Shown: positions 16,551 through 24,714 of the stretch, in pieces
How positions within the stretch are numbered: position 1 is the first letter of the stretch
Layout: each line of letters starts with the position of its first letter
NCBI RefSeq assembly: GCF_024169655.1
Contig: NZ_JALJWV010000001.1
Location: 4,322,001 to 4,386,000, forward strand
Direction: 5' to 3'
Source: Pseudomonas marginalis
GTDB taxonomy: Bacteria; Pseudomonadota; Gammaproteobacteria; Pseudomonadales; Pseudomonadaceae
DNA: 64,000 nucleotides
Made by a program: the position numbers and the translations under genes
The notes under the pieces: model-generated
The model's input: only the letters and a program-made list of their open reading frames with translations
Told to the model about the DNA's origin: nothing
The model's database searches: none

Positions 16551-17872
16551 GCTTCGATCCTCGGGTTGACTGCGCCGCGCGGCAACAACAACGATGCCAC
16601 CGCCACCACCTGGCGCACGCTCTTGCTGGCACCGCCGCCGCCGGACGGGCCGTTGGTGTAGAGGGTTTCCACTTCATTGCCAACCCGCACCGCTTCGCTG
16701 CGCTCTTCACAGCGCGCGGCCACGCGCAGGCGCACTTCCCACGGCTCGACGCTGCTGCGCGGGCCGTGCAGCGAGTCCATGCCGATCAACTCGGCGCGCA
16801 CGTCCTGCATCTTCACGCCCATCAGTTCCAGACGCTTGAGCACCACTTCCCGCGCCAGTTGGGCGCGTGCGACGGCGCCCGGGCCGCCGTAGGACATCTG
16901 CCCCTCGCCGATCCACCCGTCCAGATAACCCACGCTGACTTTCAGCCGCTCTGGCCGCGCCCGTCCGGCAGCGCCCTGGGCGCGTACCCGGTCGACGCTT
17001 TCCTCGACAAAGCTCACGCGGGAAAAGTCGGCCGTCACGTCCGGCGTCAGGTATGCCGCCGGGTCATGCACTTCGTAGATCAGTTGCTCAGTACACGTGG
17101 CGCGGCTGACGCGCCCGCCGGACCCGCTCACTTTGGTGATCACGGCGTTACCCTCGGCATCGATCTCGGCCAAGGGGAAGCCCAGGCGCGCCAGGTCATC
17201 CACGTCCTTGAACCCGGGATCGGCGAAATAACCACCGCTGACCTGCCCCGCGCATTCGAGCAAATGCCCGACCAGCGTGCCCCGCCCCAGGCGCGGCCAA
17301 TCGTGCGCCGCCCAACCAAACTCAAACATCTGCGGCGCCAGGAACAACGAGGGGTCCGCAACACGCCCGGTGATCACCACATCGGCCCCGGCGCGCAACG
17401 CATCCAGAATGCCGTCGACGCCCAGGTAGGCGTTCGCGGAAATCAGCCGCGCGCCCAGCGAGCCGAGCGTCTGGCCGTTATCCAACACCTGCTCGGGGCG
17501 CAACACGTCGAGCACATCATCGCCCACCACCGCCACGACCTTGAGGGCCAGGCCCAGTTCGCTGGCGATGCGCCGCACTTCACGGGCCGCCGACACCGGG
17601 TTGGCCGCGCCCATATTGGTGATCACCCGCAAGCGCCGACGACCTTCATGCTCGCCCACAAAGGGCAGCACCCGGCGCATGCGTTCACTCAGCAGCGGGT
17701 CATACCCGCCCTGTGGATCGCTGATGCGCGCCTGTTGCGCCAAGGCGATGGTGCGTTCGGCCAGGCATTCGAAAACCAGATAATCCAGGTCGCCAAGTTC
17801 GGCCAGTTCCACGGCAGGTTCGATACGGTCGCCGGAGTAGCCGGCGCCGGAACCGATGCGCAAGGTTTTCAT
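16547..17872 (-). CDS. AtuA-like (DUF1446) acyclic terpene utilization family protein
   Basis: 441 residues, DUF1446/AtuA N-terminal domain: it begins KTLRIGSGAGYSGDRIEPAVELAE, then LDYLVFECLAERTIALAQQARI, ITNMGAANPVSAAREVRRIA and GADVVITGRVADPSLFLAP. AtuA is required for citronellol/geraniol use in P. aeruginosa but its reaction is unknown. This paralogue is in a different setting: its stop overlaps the small C-terminal-domain gene and the upstream gene is a CitMHS transporter one base away, with a divergent LysR gene. That suggests a role in breakdown of an imported (tri)carboxylic acid, not terpenes. Inference only. Confidence 0.85.
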   Translation of the reverse strand: MKTLRIGSGAGYSGDRIEPAVELAELGDLDYLVFECLAERTIALAQQARISDPQGGYDPLLSERMRRVLPFVGEHEGRRRLRVITNMGAANPVSAAREVRRIASELGLALKVVAVVGDDVLDVLRPEQVLDNGQTLGSLGARLISANAYLGVDGILDALRAGADVVITGRVADPSLFLAPQMFEFGWAAHDWPRLGRGTLVGHLLECAGQVSGGYFADPGFKDVDDLARLGFPLAEIDAEGNAVITKVSGSGGRVSRATCTEQLIYEVHDPAAYLTPDVTADFSRVSFVEESVDRVRAQGAAGRARPERLKVSVGYLDGWIGEGQMSYGGPGAVARAQLAREVVLKRLELMGVKMQDVRAELIGMDSLHGPRSSVEPWEVRLRVAARCEERSEAVRVGNEVETLYTNGPSGGGGASKSVRQVVAVASLLLPRGAVNPRIEA

Positions 17873-17873
17873 C

Positions 17874-19166
17874 TCAAAACACTCCCAAGAGCAACGCCGT
17901 CATGGTCATCAACACCGACGCGGCGAACAGAAACGGAATGGTGAAGCGCTGGTGATCGGCCAGTTCGATCTTGCACAGGCCCACCAACAGGAAGGTCGCG
18001 GGGGTCAGCGGGCTGACCGGGAAACCGGTGGTGTGTACGCCGAGCAACGAGGCCTGGGCCACTTGCAGCGGGTCGACGCCCAGGGCCTTGCCGACTTCGG
18101 CGATCACCGGCATCACGCCGAAATAGTAGGAATCAGGGTCAAACAACATGCTCAGCGGCATGGAAATAAAGCCCACCACCGCCGGGATCAACTTGCCATG
18201 GCCAGCCGGAATCTGCGCCACCGCCACTTCGGCAATCGCCTTGAGCATGCCGGTGCCTTGCATGATGCCGGTGAACACCCCGGCGGCGAGCAGGATACTG
18301 GCCATGGTCAGCGCCGTTTTTGCATGGGCATCGATGCGTGCACGCTGGGCGTCGACATTCGGGTAGTTGATGCACAGCGCGACCACGGTACCGAGCATGA
18401 ACATCACCACCGGGTCGACCCAGCCGGCAATCATCACCACCATGACCAGCACGGTCAGGAGCAGGTTGACCCAGAACAGCCGTGGGCGACGCAGCTTGAT
18501 GTCGTCGTCGCTGAGCACCCGTTGCGGCATCGCGTCCACCGTCGAACCGGCGCCCAGGCCCAGGCGTTTTTCCTCACGATGGCCAAGCCACCAGGCGCAG
18601 GCGAAGACGAAGATCAAGCCGACGATCTGTACCGGGATCAGCGGCTGGAACAGGTCCGCCACCGGCACATGCAACGCCGCCGACGAGCGCAGCACCGGAC
18701 CGGTCCACGGCAGGAAGTTGACCCCGGCGGCCATCGCGCAGACGCAGGCGAGGATGCGTTTGTCGATGCCCAGCCGCGTATACAGCGGCAGCATCGCCGG
18801 CACCGTCACCAGAAACGTCACCGCGCCGGAGCCGTCGAGGTGGACCAGCAGGGCCAGGGTCGCGGTGCCAACGACAATGCGTGTCGGGCGCGTCCCTACT
18901 GTGCGCAGGATGCGATCAATGATGGGGTCCAGCATGCCGGCATCGGTCATGATCCCGAAAAACAGGATCGCGAACACAAACATGCCCACCACTGGGGCGA
19001 CGTTCTTGATACCGGTAATGACGAAGGCACTGGTTTGCAGGCCGAACCCACCGAGCAGCGCGGCGATGATCGGCAAGGCGATCAGCGCCACCAGGGGCGA
19101 GAGGCGTTTGCTCATGACGGCAGCGAGCAAGCAAAGGATGGTAATGACACCCAGGGTAGCGAGCAT
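17874..19166 (-). CDS. CitMHS-family citrate/metal or carboxylate transporter
   Basis: 430 residues with about 11-12 membrane helices. Features of the CitMHS family: MLATLGVITILCLLAAVMSKRLSP at the start, DGSGAVTFLVTVPAMLPLY (family signature), FLPWTGPVLRSSAAL and LFDPDSYYFGVMPVI. Known members import citrate complexed with a divalent metal in symport with protons. Here it heads an operon with the DUF1446 gene (1-base gap) and its small partner, and is divergent from a LysR regulator. The true substrate could be citrate or a related tricarboxylate. Confidence 0.88.
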   Translation of the reverse strand: MLATLGVITILCLLAAVMSKRLSPLVALIALPIIAALLGGFGLQTSAFVITGIKNVAPVVGMFVFAILFFGIMTDAGMLDPIIDRILRTVGTRPTRIVVGTATLALLVHLDGSGAVTFLVTVPAMLPLYTRLGIDKRILACVCAMAAGVNFLPWTGPVLRSSAALHVPVADLFQPLIPVQIVGLIFVFACAWWLGHREEKRLGLGAGSTVDAMPQRVLSDDDIKLRRPRLFWVNLLLTVLVMVVMIAGWVDPVVMFMLGTVVALCINYPNVDAQRARIDAHAKTALTMASILLAAGVFTGIMQGTGMLKAIAEVAVAQIPAGHGKLIPAVVGFISMPLSMLFDPDSYYFGVMPVIAEVGKALGVDPLQVAQASLLGVHTTGFPVSPLTPATFLLVGLCKIELADHQRFTIPFLFAASVLMTMTALLLGVF

Positions 19167-19277
19167 GGGTTACTCCAGAGCGGCCTTGGTGGCCGGTTAT
19201 TGTTTTCCCTGGAGTATTGGAAGCGCGTTAGACTTTGTAAATTGGAATATTCACCCGCTGGTGTTCGAAAAAACAAA

Positions 19278-20195
19278 ATGAAGAATTCAATCCAACACAT
19301 CCACGCCTTCCTCGCCGTCGCGCGCACCGGCAGCTTTACCAAGGCGGCCAACGAACTGCACCTGTCGCCGTCCGCGCTCACCGTGCAAGTTCAGCAACTG
19401 GAAGACTGGCTCGGCGTCGCCCTGCTCGACCGCAGCCCGCGGCATGTGAGCATCACCGCCGCCGGCCAGGAGGCGCGCGGGCCGATGGAAAAACTGCTGC
19501 TGGACCTGGACAACATCGTCACCGGCTCCCGCGACCTCGCCGCCCTGCGCCGGGGCGTGGTGACTATCGCCGCCCTGCCCTCGGTCTGCGCAGGCGCCCT
19601 GCCGCCCGCGCTGCGCCTGTTTCGCGAACGGTTTGGCGGAATCGAAGTGCGCCTGCATGACTTGGTGGCCCACCGCATTCACGCCCAGGTACGCTCGGGC
19701 GAGGTGGATTTCGGCATCGGCGTGCGCGCACGACTGAGCCACGGGCTGGCGTTTGTGCCGGTGCTCAATGATCGGTTGTGCGCGTTTGTACCGCTGGATC
19801 ATCCGCTCGCCCGCCATCGGACGTTGACCCTGGAGCAACTGGCGGATCAGCCGATCATCCTGACCGGGCGCGACAGCAGCGTGCGCGAACACGTCGAGGC
19901 GTTATTTGATCAGACACGCCTGACGATGAACGCAGGCATGGAGGCCAACTACATGTCGACGGTGTTGGCGCTGGTGCGTCAGGGCTTGGGGATCAGTGTG
20001 TTGCCGGAGTCGGCGGCGGACAGCCTGGAGGGGTTGAAGCGCATCAGCATCGATCATCCCGGCGTGAACCGGGAGATCGGGCTGATCAGTCGCGGCGGGA
20101 TGGGCCTGAGCCCGGCGGCGCAGCGCTGTTTCGACTTACTGCATGAGCAATTATCCGACACACCACTGAGCCCCCTCCCACCGTTGACCGAGTGA
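19278..20195 (+). CDS. LysR-family transcriptional regulator
   Basis: 305 residues. The N-terminal winged HTH is clear: IQHIHAFLAVARTGSFTKAANELHLSPSALTVQVQQLEDWLGVALLDRS, followed by the LysR substrate-binding domain (ALRRGVVTIAALPSVCAGALPPALRLF, FGIGVRARLSHGLAFVPVLNDRLCAFVP, LALVRQGLGISVLPESAAD). Divergent from the CitMHS-DUF1446 operon across 111 bases, so it probably controls that operon in response to its substrate. The ATG at 19278 lies at the canonical distance from the HTH. Confidence 0.93.
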   Translation: MKNSIQHIHAFLAVARTGSFTKAANELHLSPSALTVQVQQLEDWLGVALLDRSPRHVSITAAGQEARGPMEKLLLDLDNIVTGSRDLAALRRGVVTIAALPSVCAGALPPALRLFRERFGGIEVRLHDLVAHRIHAQVRSGEVDFGIGVRARLSHGLAFVPVLNDRLCAFVPLDHPLARHRTLTLEQLADQPIILTGRDSSVREHVEALFDQTRLTMNAGMEANYMSTVLALVRQGLGISVLPESAADSLEGLKRISIDHPGVNREIGLISRGGMGLSPAAQRCFDLLHEQLSDTPLSPLPPLTE

Positions 20196-20196
20196 G

Positions 20197-20799
20197 TCAG
20201 TCAAGCATGGCCACATGCTTGGGATGGCTGGCCACCCGCTTCAGCCACGCCTGCACGGCCGGGTAAGGCGTCAAGTCAAAACCGCCCTCATGCGCCACAT
20301 GGGTGTAGGCATACAGCGCAATATCGGCAATCGAATACTGCTCGCCCACCAGGTACGGCGTGCTTTGCAACTGACGCTCCATCACCCTCAACGCCTTGTA
20401 GCCGCCCTTGTGACTGGTGTTGTATTCGTCGAGGCGATCCTGCGGCATGCCCAAATACAGCTGGATAAACCGCGCCACCGCAATATACGGCTCATGGCTG
20501 TACTGCTCGAAGAACTGCCACTGCAACACCTGGGTGCGCAGGCGCGGTTCGGTGGGCAGAAACTCGCTGCCATCGGCGAGGAAGTTGAGGATCGCGTTGG
20601 ATTCCCACAGGCAGGTGCCGTCTTCAAGTTCCAGCACCGGGATCTTGCCGTTGGGGTTCTTGGCCAGGAACTCAGGGGTCTCGGTGCCGCCGTTGAGGAT
20701 GTCGACATCCACCCATTGATACGGGATGCCCAACAGGTTGAGCATCAATTTGACCTTGTAGCAGTTGCCCGACTTGTGATCGCCATAAACCTTGTACAT
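20197..20799 (-). CDS. Glutathione S-transferase
   Basis: 200 residues, complete GST: N-terminal thioredoxin fold MYKVYGDHKSGNCYKVKLMLNLLGIPYQWVDVD with NPNGKIPVLELEDGTCLWESNAIL, and a helical C-domain ending SIADIALYAYTHVAHEGGFDL...YPAVQAWLKRVASHP. The Ser in HKSGNCYK is the likely catalytic residue, as in the beta/Ure2p-like classes. The ATG at 20799 follows GGGGAG; longer in-frame starts overlap the aminotransferase gene. It is 10 bases downstream of the aminotransferase, so one operon. Confidence 0.93.
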   Translation of the reverse strand: MYKVYGDHKSGNCYKVKLMLNLLGIPYQWVDVDILNGGTETPEFLAKNPNGKIPVLELEDGTCLWESNAILNFLADGSEFLPTEPRLRTQVLQWQFFEQYSHEPYIAVARFIQLYLGMPQDRLDEYNTSHKGGYKALRVMERQLQSTPYLVGEQYSIADIALYAYTHVAHEGGFDLTPYPAVQAWLKRVASHPKHVAMLD

Positions 20800-20809
20800 G
20801 GGGCTCCCC

Positions 20810-21976
20810 TTATGCCGCTTGCGCGTGCTGTGCTTGACGGACCACTGCGGCCAGGCGCTTGAGACCTTCGTCCAAACGGGACGGGTCGATATGGCTGAAA
20901 TTGAGCCGCAGTGAGCCAAGGTGCTGGTCCGGCTCGGAAAAAAACGGTTCACCGGGCATGAACGCGACGTTCTGATCGAGTGCAGGTGCCAACAAGGTGC
21001 GGGTATCGAGCGGTTGTTTCAAGGTCAGCCAGAAGAATAATCCGCCCTGGGGCACCTGCCAGTCCGCCAGATCGTTGAAATGTCGCACCAATGCGGCCTG
21101 GAATGAGTCGCGGCGCTGGCGATAGAAACTGCGCAGTTCCACCAGGTGCTGTTGATACTTTTCGCTGCCAATCCACTGCATCGCCTGCCACTGGCCGATG
21201 CGATTGGTGTGCAGGTCGGCCGACTGCTTGAGCTTGAGCAGGTGCGGGAACAGGTCGGGGCTGGCGATCAGGTAACCGACGCGCAGGCCGGGCAACAATG
21301 TTTTGGACACGGTACCGGTGTAGATCCAACTGGCCTTTTTCAGACGGCCGGCGATGGGCTGTGCACTGCCGCCGTCGAAGGTCAGTTCGCGGTAGGGTTC
21401 GTCTTCGATCAGGGTCACGCCGAACTCGTCGAGCAACGCCGCGACGGCTTCGCGCTTGGCCTCGCTGTAACGCACGGCCGAAGGGTTCTGGAACGTCGGG
21501 ATCAGGTAGATGAACGCCGGGCGGTGGCGTTCCAGATTTGTGCGCAGCGCGGCCAGGTCCGGGCCGTCGGCTTCCAGTTGCACGGTGAGACACTCGGCGC
21601 CGAACAGTTGGAAAATCTGCAGCGCGGCCAGGTAGGTCGGGCCTTCCAAGAGGATTTTCGTGCCCTTGTCGATATACAGCTTGGCCGCCAGGTCCAGGGT
21701 CTGCTGCGAGCCGCTGACCACCAGCACCTGGCTGGCCTGGCACGGCACGCCGAGTGCGCGCGCCTCGGCGGCGAGCAATTCACGCAGTTGCGGCTCGCCT
21801 TCACTCATGCCGTATTGGCCGATATTCAACGGCATGTCGTCCCAGTTCAACGCGGGCAACATCGCTTCGGCAGGCAACCCGCCGGCGAACGACATCACTT
21901 CCGGGCGCTGGGCCGCCGCGAGGATTTCACGGATCAGGGAGCTTTTGAGGCGTGTAACACGTTCTGAGAAGGCCAT
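20810..21976 (-). CDS. PLP-dependent aminotransferase (2-aminoadipate/MocR aminotransferase-domain type)
   Basis: 388 residues, fold-type I aminotransferase without a GntR domain: starts MAFSERVTRLKSSLIREILAAAQRPEVMSFAGGLPAEAMLP, PLP-binding LVVSGSQQTLDLAAKL, YLIPTFQNPSAVRYS and TLIEDEPYRELTFDG, and the Schiff-base Lys in SWIYTGTVSKTLLPGLRVGYL. It resembles LysN-type 2-aminoadipate transaminases. It is divergent from a MarR regulator and precedes a GST gene by 10 bases. The ATG at 21976 is used because longer frames run into the MarR gene. Substrate unknown. Confidence 0.9.
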   Translation of the reverse strand: MAFSERVTRLKSSLIREILAAAQRPEVMSFAGGLPAEAMLPALNWDDMPLNIGQYGMSEGEPQLRELLAAEARALGVPCQASQVLVVSGSQQTLDLAAKLYIDKGTKILLEGPTYLAALQIFQLFGAECLTVQLEADGPDLAALRTNLERHRPAFIYLIPTFQNPSAVRYSEAKREAVAALLDEFGVTLIEDEPYRELTFDGGSAQPIAGRLKKASWIYTGTVSKTLLPGLRVGYLIASPDLFPHLLKLKQSADLHTNRIGQWQAMQWIGSEKYQQHLVELRSFYRQRRDSFQAALVRHFNDLADWQVPQGGLFFWLTLKQPLDTRTLLAPALDQNVAFMPGEPFFSEPDQHLGSLRLNFSHIDPSRLDEGLKRLAAVVRQAQHAQAA

Positions 21977-22009
21977 AGGGTCACCGGTAGCAAAGCCTGT
22001 GGGAAATAC

Positions 22010-22024
22010 GTCAAACTGGTTGAC
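22010..22024. promoter_or_regulatory. Putative MarR operator 1
   Basis: GTCAAACTGGTTGAC: a GTCAA-N5-TTGAC palindrome 34 bases before the aminotransferase ATG. A second copy with the same arms and spacing is at 22052-22066; the centres are 42 bases apart, four helical turns. Confidence 0.6.
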
Positions 22025-22051
22025 CGAAATTACGACGACTTCAGTGGATAC

Positions 22052-22066
22052 GTCAATATGCTTGAC
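22052..22066. promoter_or_regulatory. Putative MarR operator 2, over the marR start codon
   Basis: GTCAATATGCTTGAC: same GTCAA-N5-TTGAC palindrome. Its central bases contain the ATG (22058-22060) of the MarR gene, so binding would block its own expression. Symmetry and repetition support a dimeric regulator site. Confidence 0.6.
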
Positions 22067-22492
22067 CTTAAAAACCAGACCAGCCAGCAAAAAGCCATGG
22101 AGGCGTTCTTCTTCGGCTACCAGGCGTTCACCGCCAAGGCCGACGAAATGCTGGAGCGCCGTGGCCTGAGCCGGGTGCATCAGCGCATCGTGTTTTTTAT
22201 CGCGCGCTACCCCGGCCTGAGCGTGAAGGAGCTGCTGGAATTGCTCGGCGTGAGCAAGCAGGCGCTGAACATGCCGCTGCGCCAATTACAGGAAATGCAC
22301 CTGGTGGAGAGCGTCGCGTCCGAGACCGACAAGCGCAAACGCCTGCTGGAATTGAGCACCGAAGGCCTGCGCTTCGAGCAATCCTTACGCCGTGAACAGG
22401 TGAAGCTGTTGCAGCGCGCCTTCAATGAGGCGGGGGAAGAAGCGGTGAACGGCTGGCTGGCGGTCAATCTGGCACTGAGTGCGGTGAATTAG
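22058..22492 (+). CDS. MarR-family transcriptional regulator
   Basis: 144 residues with a MarR winged HTH: MEAFFFGYQAFTAKADEMLERRGLSRVHQRIVFFIARYPGLSVKELLELLGVSKQALNMPLRQLQE, then wing residues SETDKRKRLLELSTEG. MarR proteins are usually repressors released by small molecules. It is divergent from the aminotransferase-GST operon with two identical palindromes between them, one across its own start, suggesting autoregulation and control of the operon. GTGGA lies 9 bases before the ATG; a later in-frame ATG (MEAFF) could be the true start. Confidence 0.9.
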   Translation: MLDLKNQTSQQKAMEAFFFGYQAFTAKADEMLERRGLSRVHQRIVFFIARYPGLSVKELLELLGVSKQALNMPLRQLQEMHLVESVASETDKRKRLLELSTEGLRFEQSLRREQVKLLQRAFNEAGEEAVNGWLAVNLALSAVN

Positions 22493-22540
22493 CCTTTCAT
22501 CCTTTTTTGCGCAGACAATCGAAAACATTATTTGCTTTAT

Positions 22541-22550
22541 TTGTATACAA
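22541..22550. promoter_or_regulatory. TTGTATACAA palindrome (purine regulon operator candidate)
   Basis: Perfect 10-bp palindrome, 12 bp if the outer T/A are counted, in the AT-rich leader 113 bases upstream of the purine permease start. Matching sites stand at 30577-30588 and 30773-30782 beside uricolytic genes. The form is typical of FCD-type GntR repressor sites. No such regulator is encoded in this window. Confidence 0.6.
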
Positions 22551-22662
22551 AAGCATAATTCGCTTCGTGCGAGTTCCTGACCAATTAGTCAACAAAACCC
22601 GCCAGTACCTCACAGCGCCTACGCGCTGGCCATAACAATAAAATGCTTGAGGAGTACTCGCT

Positions 22663-24021
22663 GTGGATAGCCGCAAATCCGAAGCCCCGCTGGACCTCGC
22701 CCCGCCGGACCTCTCCCTCACGAACCCTGGCTGGCTGGAACGCCTGTTCAAACTGCGCTTGCATGGCACCACAGTGAAGACCGAGTTGATCGCCGGCCTC
22801 ACGACGTTCATCACCATGGCCTACATCATCTTCGTCAACCCGAACATCATGGCCGACGCCGGAATCGATCACGGCGCCGCGTTCGTCGCCACCTGCATCG
22901 CCGCCGCGCTGGGGTGCCTGTTGATGGGCCTGTACGCCAACTGGCCGGTGGGCCTGGCGCCGGGCATGGGCTTGAACGCGTTCTTTACCTACACCGTGGT
23001 CGGGACCATGGGCTACACCTGGGAGACGGCACTCGGTGCGGTGTTTATCTCCGGCGTGTTGTTCATGCTGCTGACGCTGTCGCGCATCCGTGAATGGCTG
23101 CTCAACAGCATTCCGGTGAGCCTGCGCCACGCGATGGGCGCCGGTGTGGGGTTGTTTCTCGGGGTGATCGGCCTGAAAACCGCCGGTATCATCGTCGACA
23201 GCCCGGCCACCCTGATCAAGCTCGGTTCGCTGCACGAGCCAGCGCCGTTGCTGGCAGCCATCTGCTTCCTACTGATCGCGATCCTCAGCTACCACCGGGT
23301 GTTCGGCGCGATCCTCATCAGCATCATCGCCGTGACCCTCGCCGGCTGGGGCCTGGGCCTGGTTCACTACAACGGCATCCTCTCCACCCCGCCGAGCCTG
23401 GCGCCAACCTGGCTGGCCATGGACGTTAAGGGTGTGTTCAATGTGAGCATGATCAGCGTGGTATTTGCCTTCTTGTTTGTACACATGTTCGACACCGCCG
23501 GGACCTTGATGGGCGTCGCGCAACGCGCCGGTCTGGTGAACGCCGACGGCAAGATCCACAACCTGTCCCGTGCGTTGAAGGCCGACAGCGCCTCCAGCGT
23601 ATTCGGCGCCATGGTCGGCGTGCCGCCGGTGACCAGCTATGTGGAAAGCGCCGCCGGTGTCGCCGCCGGTGGCCGTACCGGGCTGACCGCTGTGACCGTG
23701 GGCGTGCTGTTTGTGGCGGCGATGTTTTTCGCGCCGCTGGCCGGCATGATTCCGGCTTACGCCACCGCCGGTGCGCTGATTTATGTGGCGATGCTGATGA
23801 TGGCGAGCATGGCCCATATCAACTGGGACGAAGCCACCGACAGCATTCCGGCTATCGTCACCGCGATCATGATGCCGCTGACCTTCTCAGTCGCCGACGG
23901 GATCGCCCTGGGCTTTATCACGTATGTGGCGCTCAAGGCCGGCACCGGCAAGTACCGCGAAATCTCCATCAGCCTATGGGTGTTGTGCGCGATTTTTATC
24001 GCAAAATTTATCTTCCTGTAG
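22663..24021 (+). CDS. NCS2 purine permease (AzgA/guanine-hypoxanthine type)
   Basis: 452 residues with about 12-14 membrane helices. AzgA-like features: TELIAGLTTFITMAYIIFVNPNIM near the start, VGLAPGMGLNAFFTYTVVG, HMFDTAGTLMGVAQRAGL and VGVPPVTSYVESAAGVAAGGRTGLTA. This branch of NCS2 imports hypoxanthine, guanine or adenine by proton symport. GTG start at 22663 with GAGGAG upstream. It is a few kilobases from a complete urate degradation set and shares a TTGTATACAA site with it, so import and breakdown are probably co-controlled. Confidence 0.92.
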   Translation: MDSRKSEAPLDLAPPDLSLTNPGWLERLFKLRLHGTTVKTELIAGLTTFITMAYIIFVNPNIMADAGIDHGAAFVATCIAAALGCLLMGLYANWPVGLAPGMGLNAFFTYTVVGTMGYTWETALGAVFISGVLFMLLTLSRIREWLLNSIPVSLRHAMGAGVGLFLGVIGLKTAGIIVDSPATLIKLGSLHEPAPLLAAICFLLIAILSYHRVFGAILISIIAVTLAGWGLGLVHYNGILSTPPSLAPTWLAMDVKGVFNVSMISVVFAFLFVHMFDTAGTLMGVAQRAGLVNADGKIHNLSRALKADSASSVFGAMVGVPPVTSYVESAAGVAAGGRTGLTAVTVGVLFVAAMFFAPLAGMIPAYATAGALIYVAMLMMASMAHINWDEATDSIPAIVTAIMMPLTFSVADGIALGFITYVALKAGTGKYREISISLWVLCAIFIAKFIFL

Positions 24022-24043
24022 TTCGGGAACGCACAAAGAAACC

Positions 24044-24066
24044 GCCTCACCCTCGGGTGAGGCTTT
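24044..24066 (+). terminator. Hairpin terminator after the purine permease
   Basis: GCCTCACC / GGTGAGGC stem with a CTCG loop, followed by TTT only. It lies between the permease stop (24021) and the LysE gene; the short T tract makes it a weak or partial terminator. Confidence 0.6.
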
Positions 24067-24087
24067 GGCATCAAAGGAGCACTGTAA

Positions 24088-24714
24088 ATGAACCTGGAAA
24101 CCTGGCTGCTGTTCAGTGGCGCGGCGTTGATCGTGATCCTGATTCCCGGCCCGCTGTCGTTGCTGATGATCAGCAACAGCCTCAACTACGGCCTGCGCCG
24201 TTCGTACCCGGCGTTTCTCGGCGGCGTGTTTGCCTCGATCTGCCTGTTGAGTGCCTCGGCACTGGGGCTGGGCGCGCTGTTGTTGGCGTCGGAACAGCTG
24301 TTCAGCGCCTTGAAGATGGTCGGCGCGCTCTACCTGTTTTACCTCGCCTGGCAGAGCTGGCAGCAATCGCGCCAACCGGCCCGGGGCGCGGTGGTGCCCC
24401 AGGCCGTCGCCACGCCGCGTTTTCGCGCCTTGTTTGGCCGTGCGTTTGTGCTGGGCGCGAGCAACCCGAAGGACATCCTGTTCTTCGCCGCCTTCCTGCC
24501 GCAGTTCCTCAGCAGCGACCGGCCGTTTCTGCCGCAGTTGCTCGTCATGATCGCCACCTGGACCGTACTCGACCTGCTGTGCAAGCTCGCCTACGGTCTT
24601 GGCGCCCACGGTGCTGCGCGGTATTTGCGCAGCGGCAACGGCCAGAGCTGGTTCAACCGCACCAGTGCCGGGCTGTTCGGGGCCGCTGGCGTTGCGTCGC
24701 TGATCAACCGCTAG
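24088..24714 (+). CDS. LysE-family amino acid/metabolite exporter
   Basis: 208 residues, six membrane helices. LysE/RhtB signature near the start (LLFSGAALIVILIPGPLSLLMISNSLNYGLRR), then FLGGVFASICLLSASALGLGALL, VGALYLFYLAWQSW and ASNPKDILFFAAFLPQFL. Exports an amino acid or related compound by proton antiport; substrate unknown. AAAGGAG precedes the ATG. Its stop overlaps the stop of the convergent giant toxin-like gene (shared CTAG). Confidence 0.88.
   Translation: MNLETWLLFSGAALIVILIPGPLSLLMISNSLNYGLRRSYPAFLGGVFASICLLSASALGLGALLLASEQLFSALKMVGALYLFYLAWQSWQQSRQPARGAVVPQAVATPRFRALFGRAFVLGASNPKDILFFAAFLPQFLSSDRPFLPQLLVMIATWTVLDLLCKLAYGLGAHGAARYLRSGNGQSWFNRTSAGLFGAAGVASLINR

Noticed and set aside
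22541..22550. TTGTATACAA as a HutC site
   Set aside because: HutC sites have TGTA-N2-TACA spacing and the linked genes are purine, not histidine, genes.
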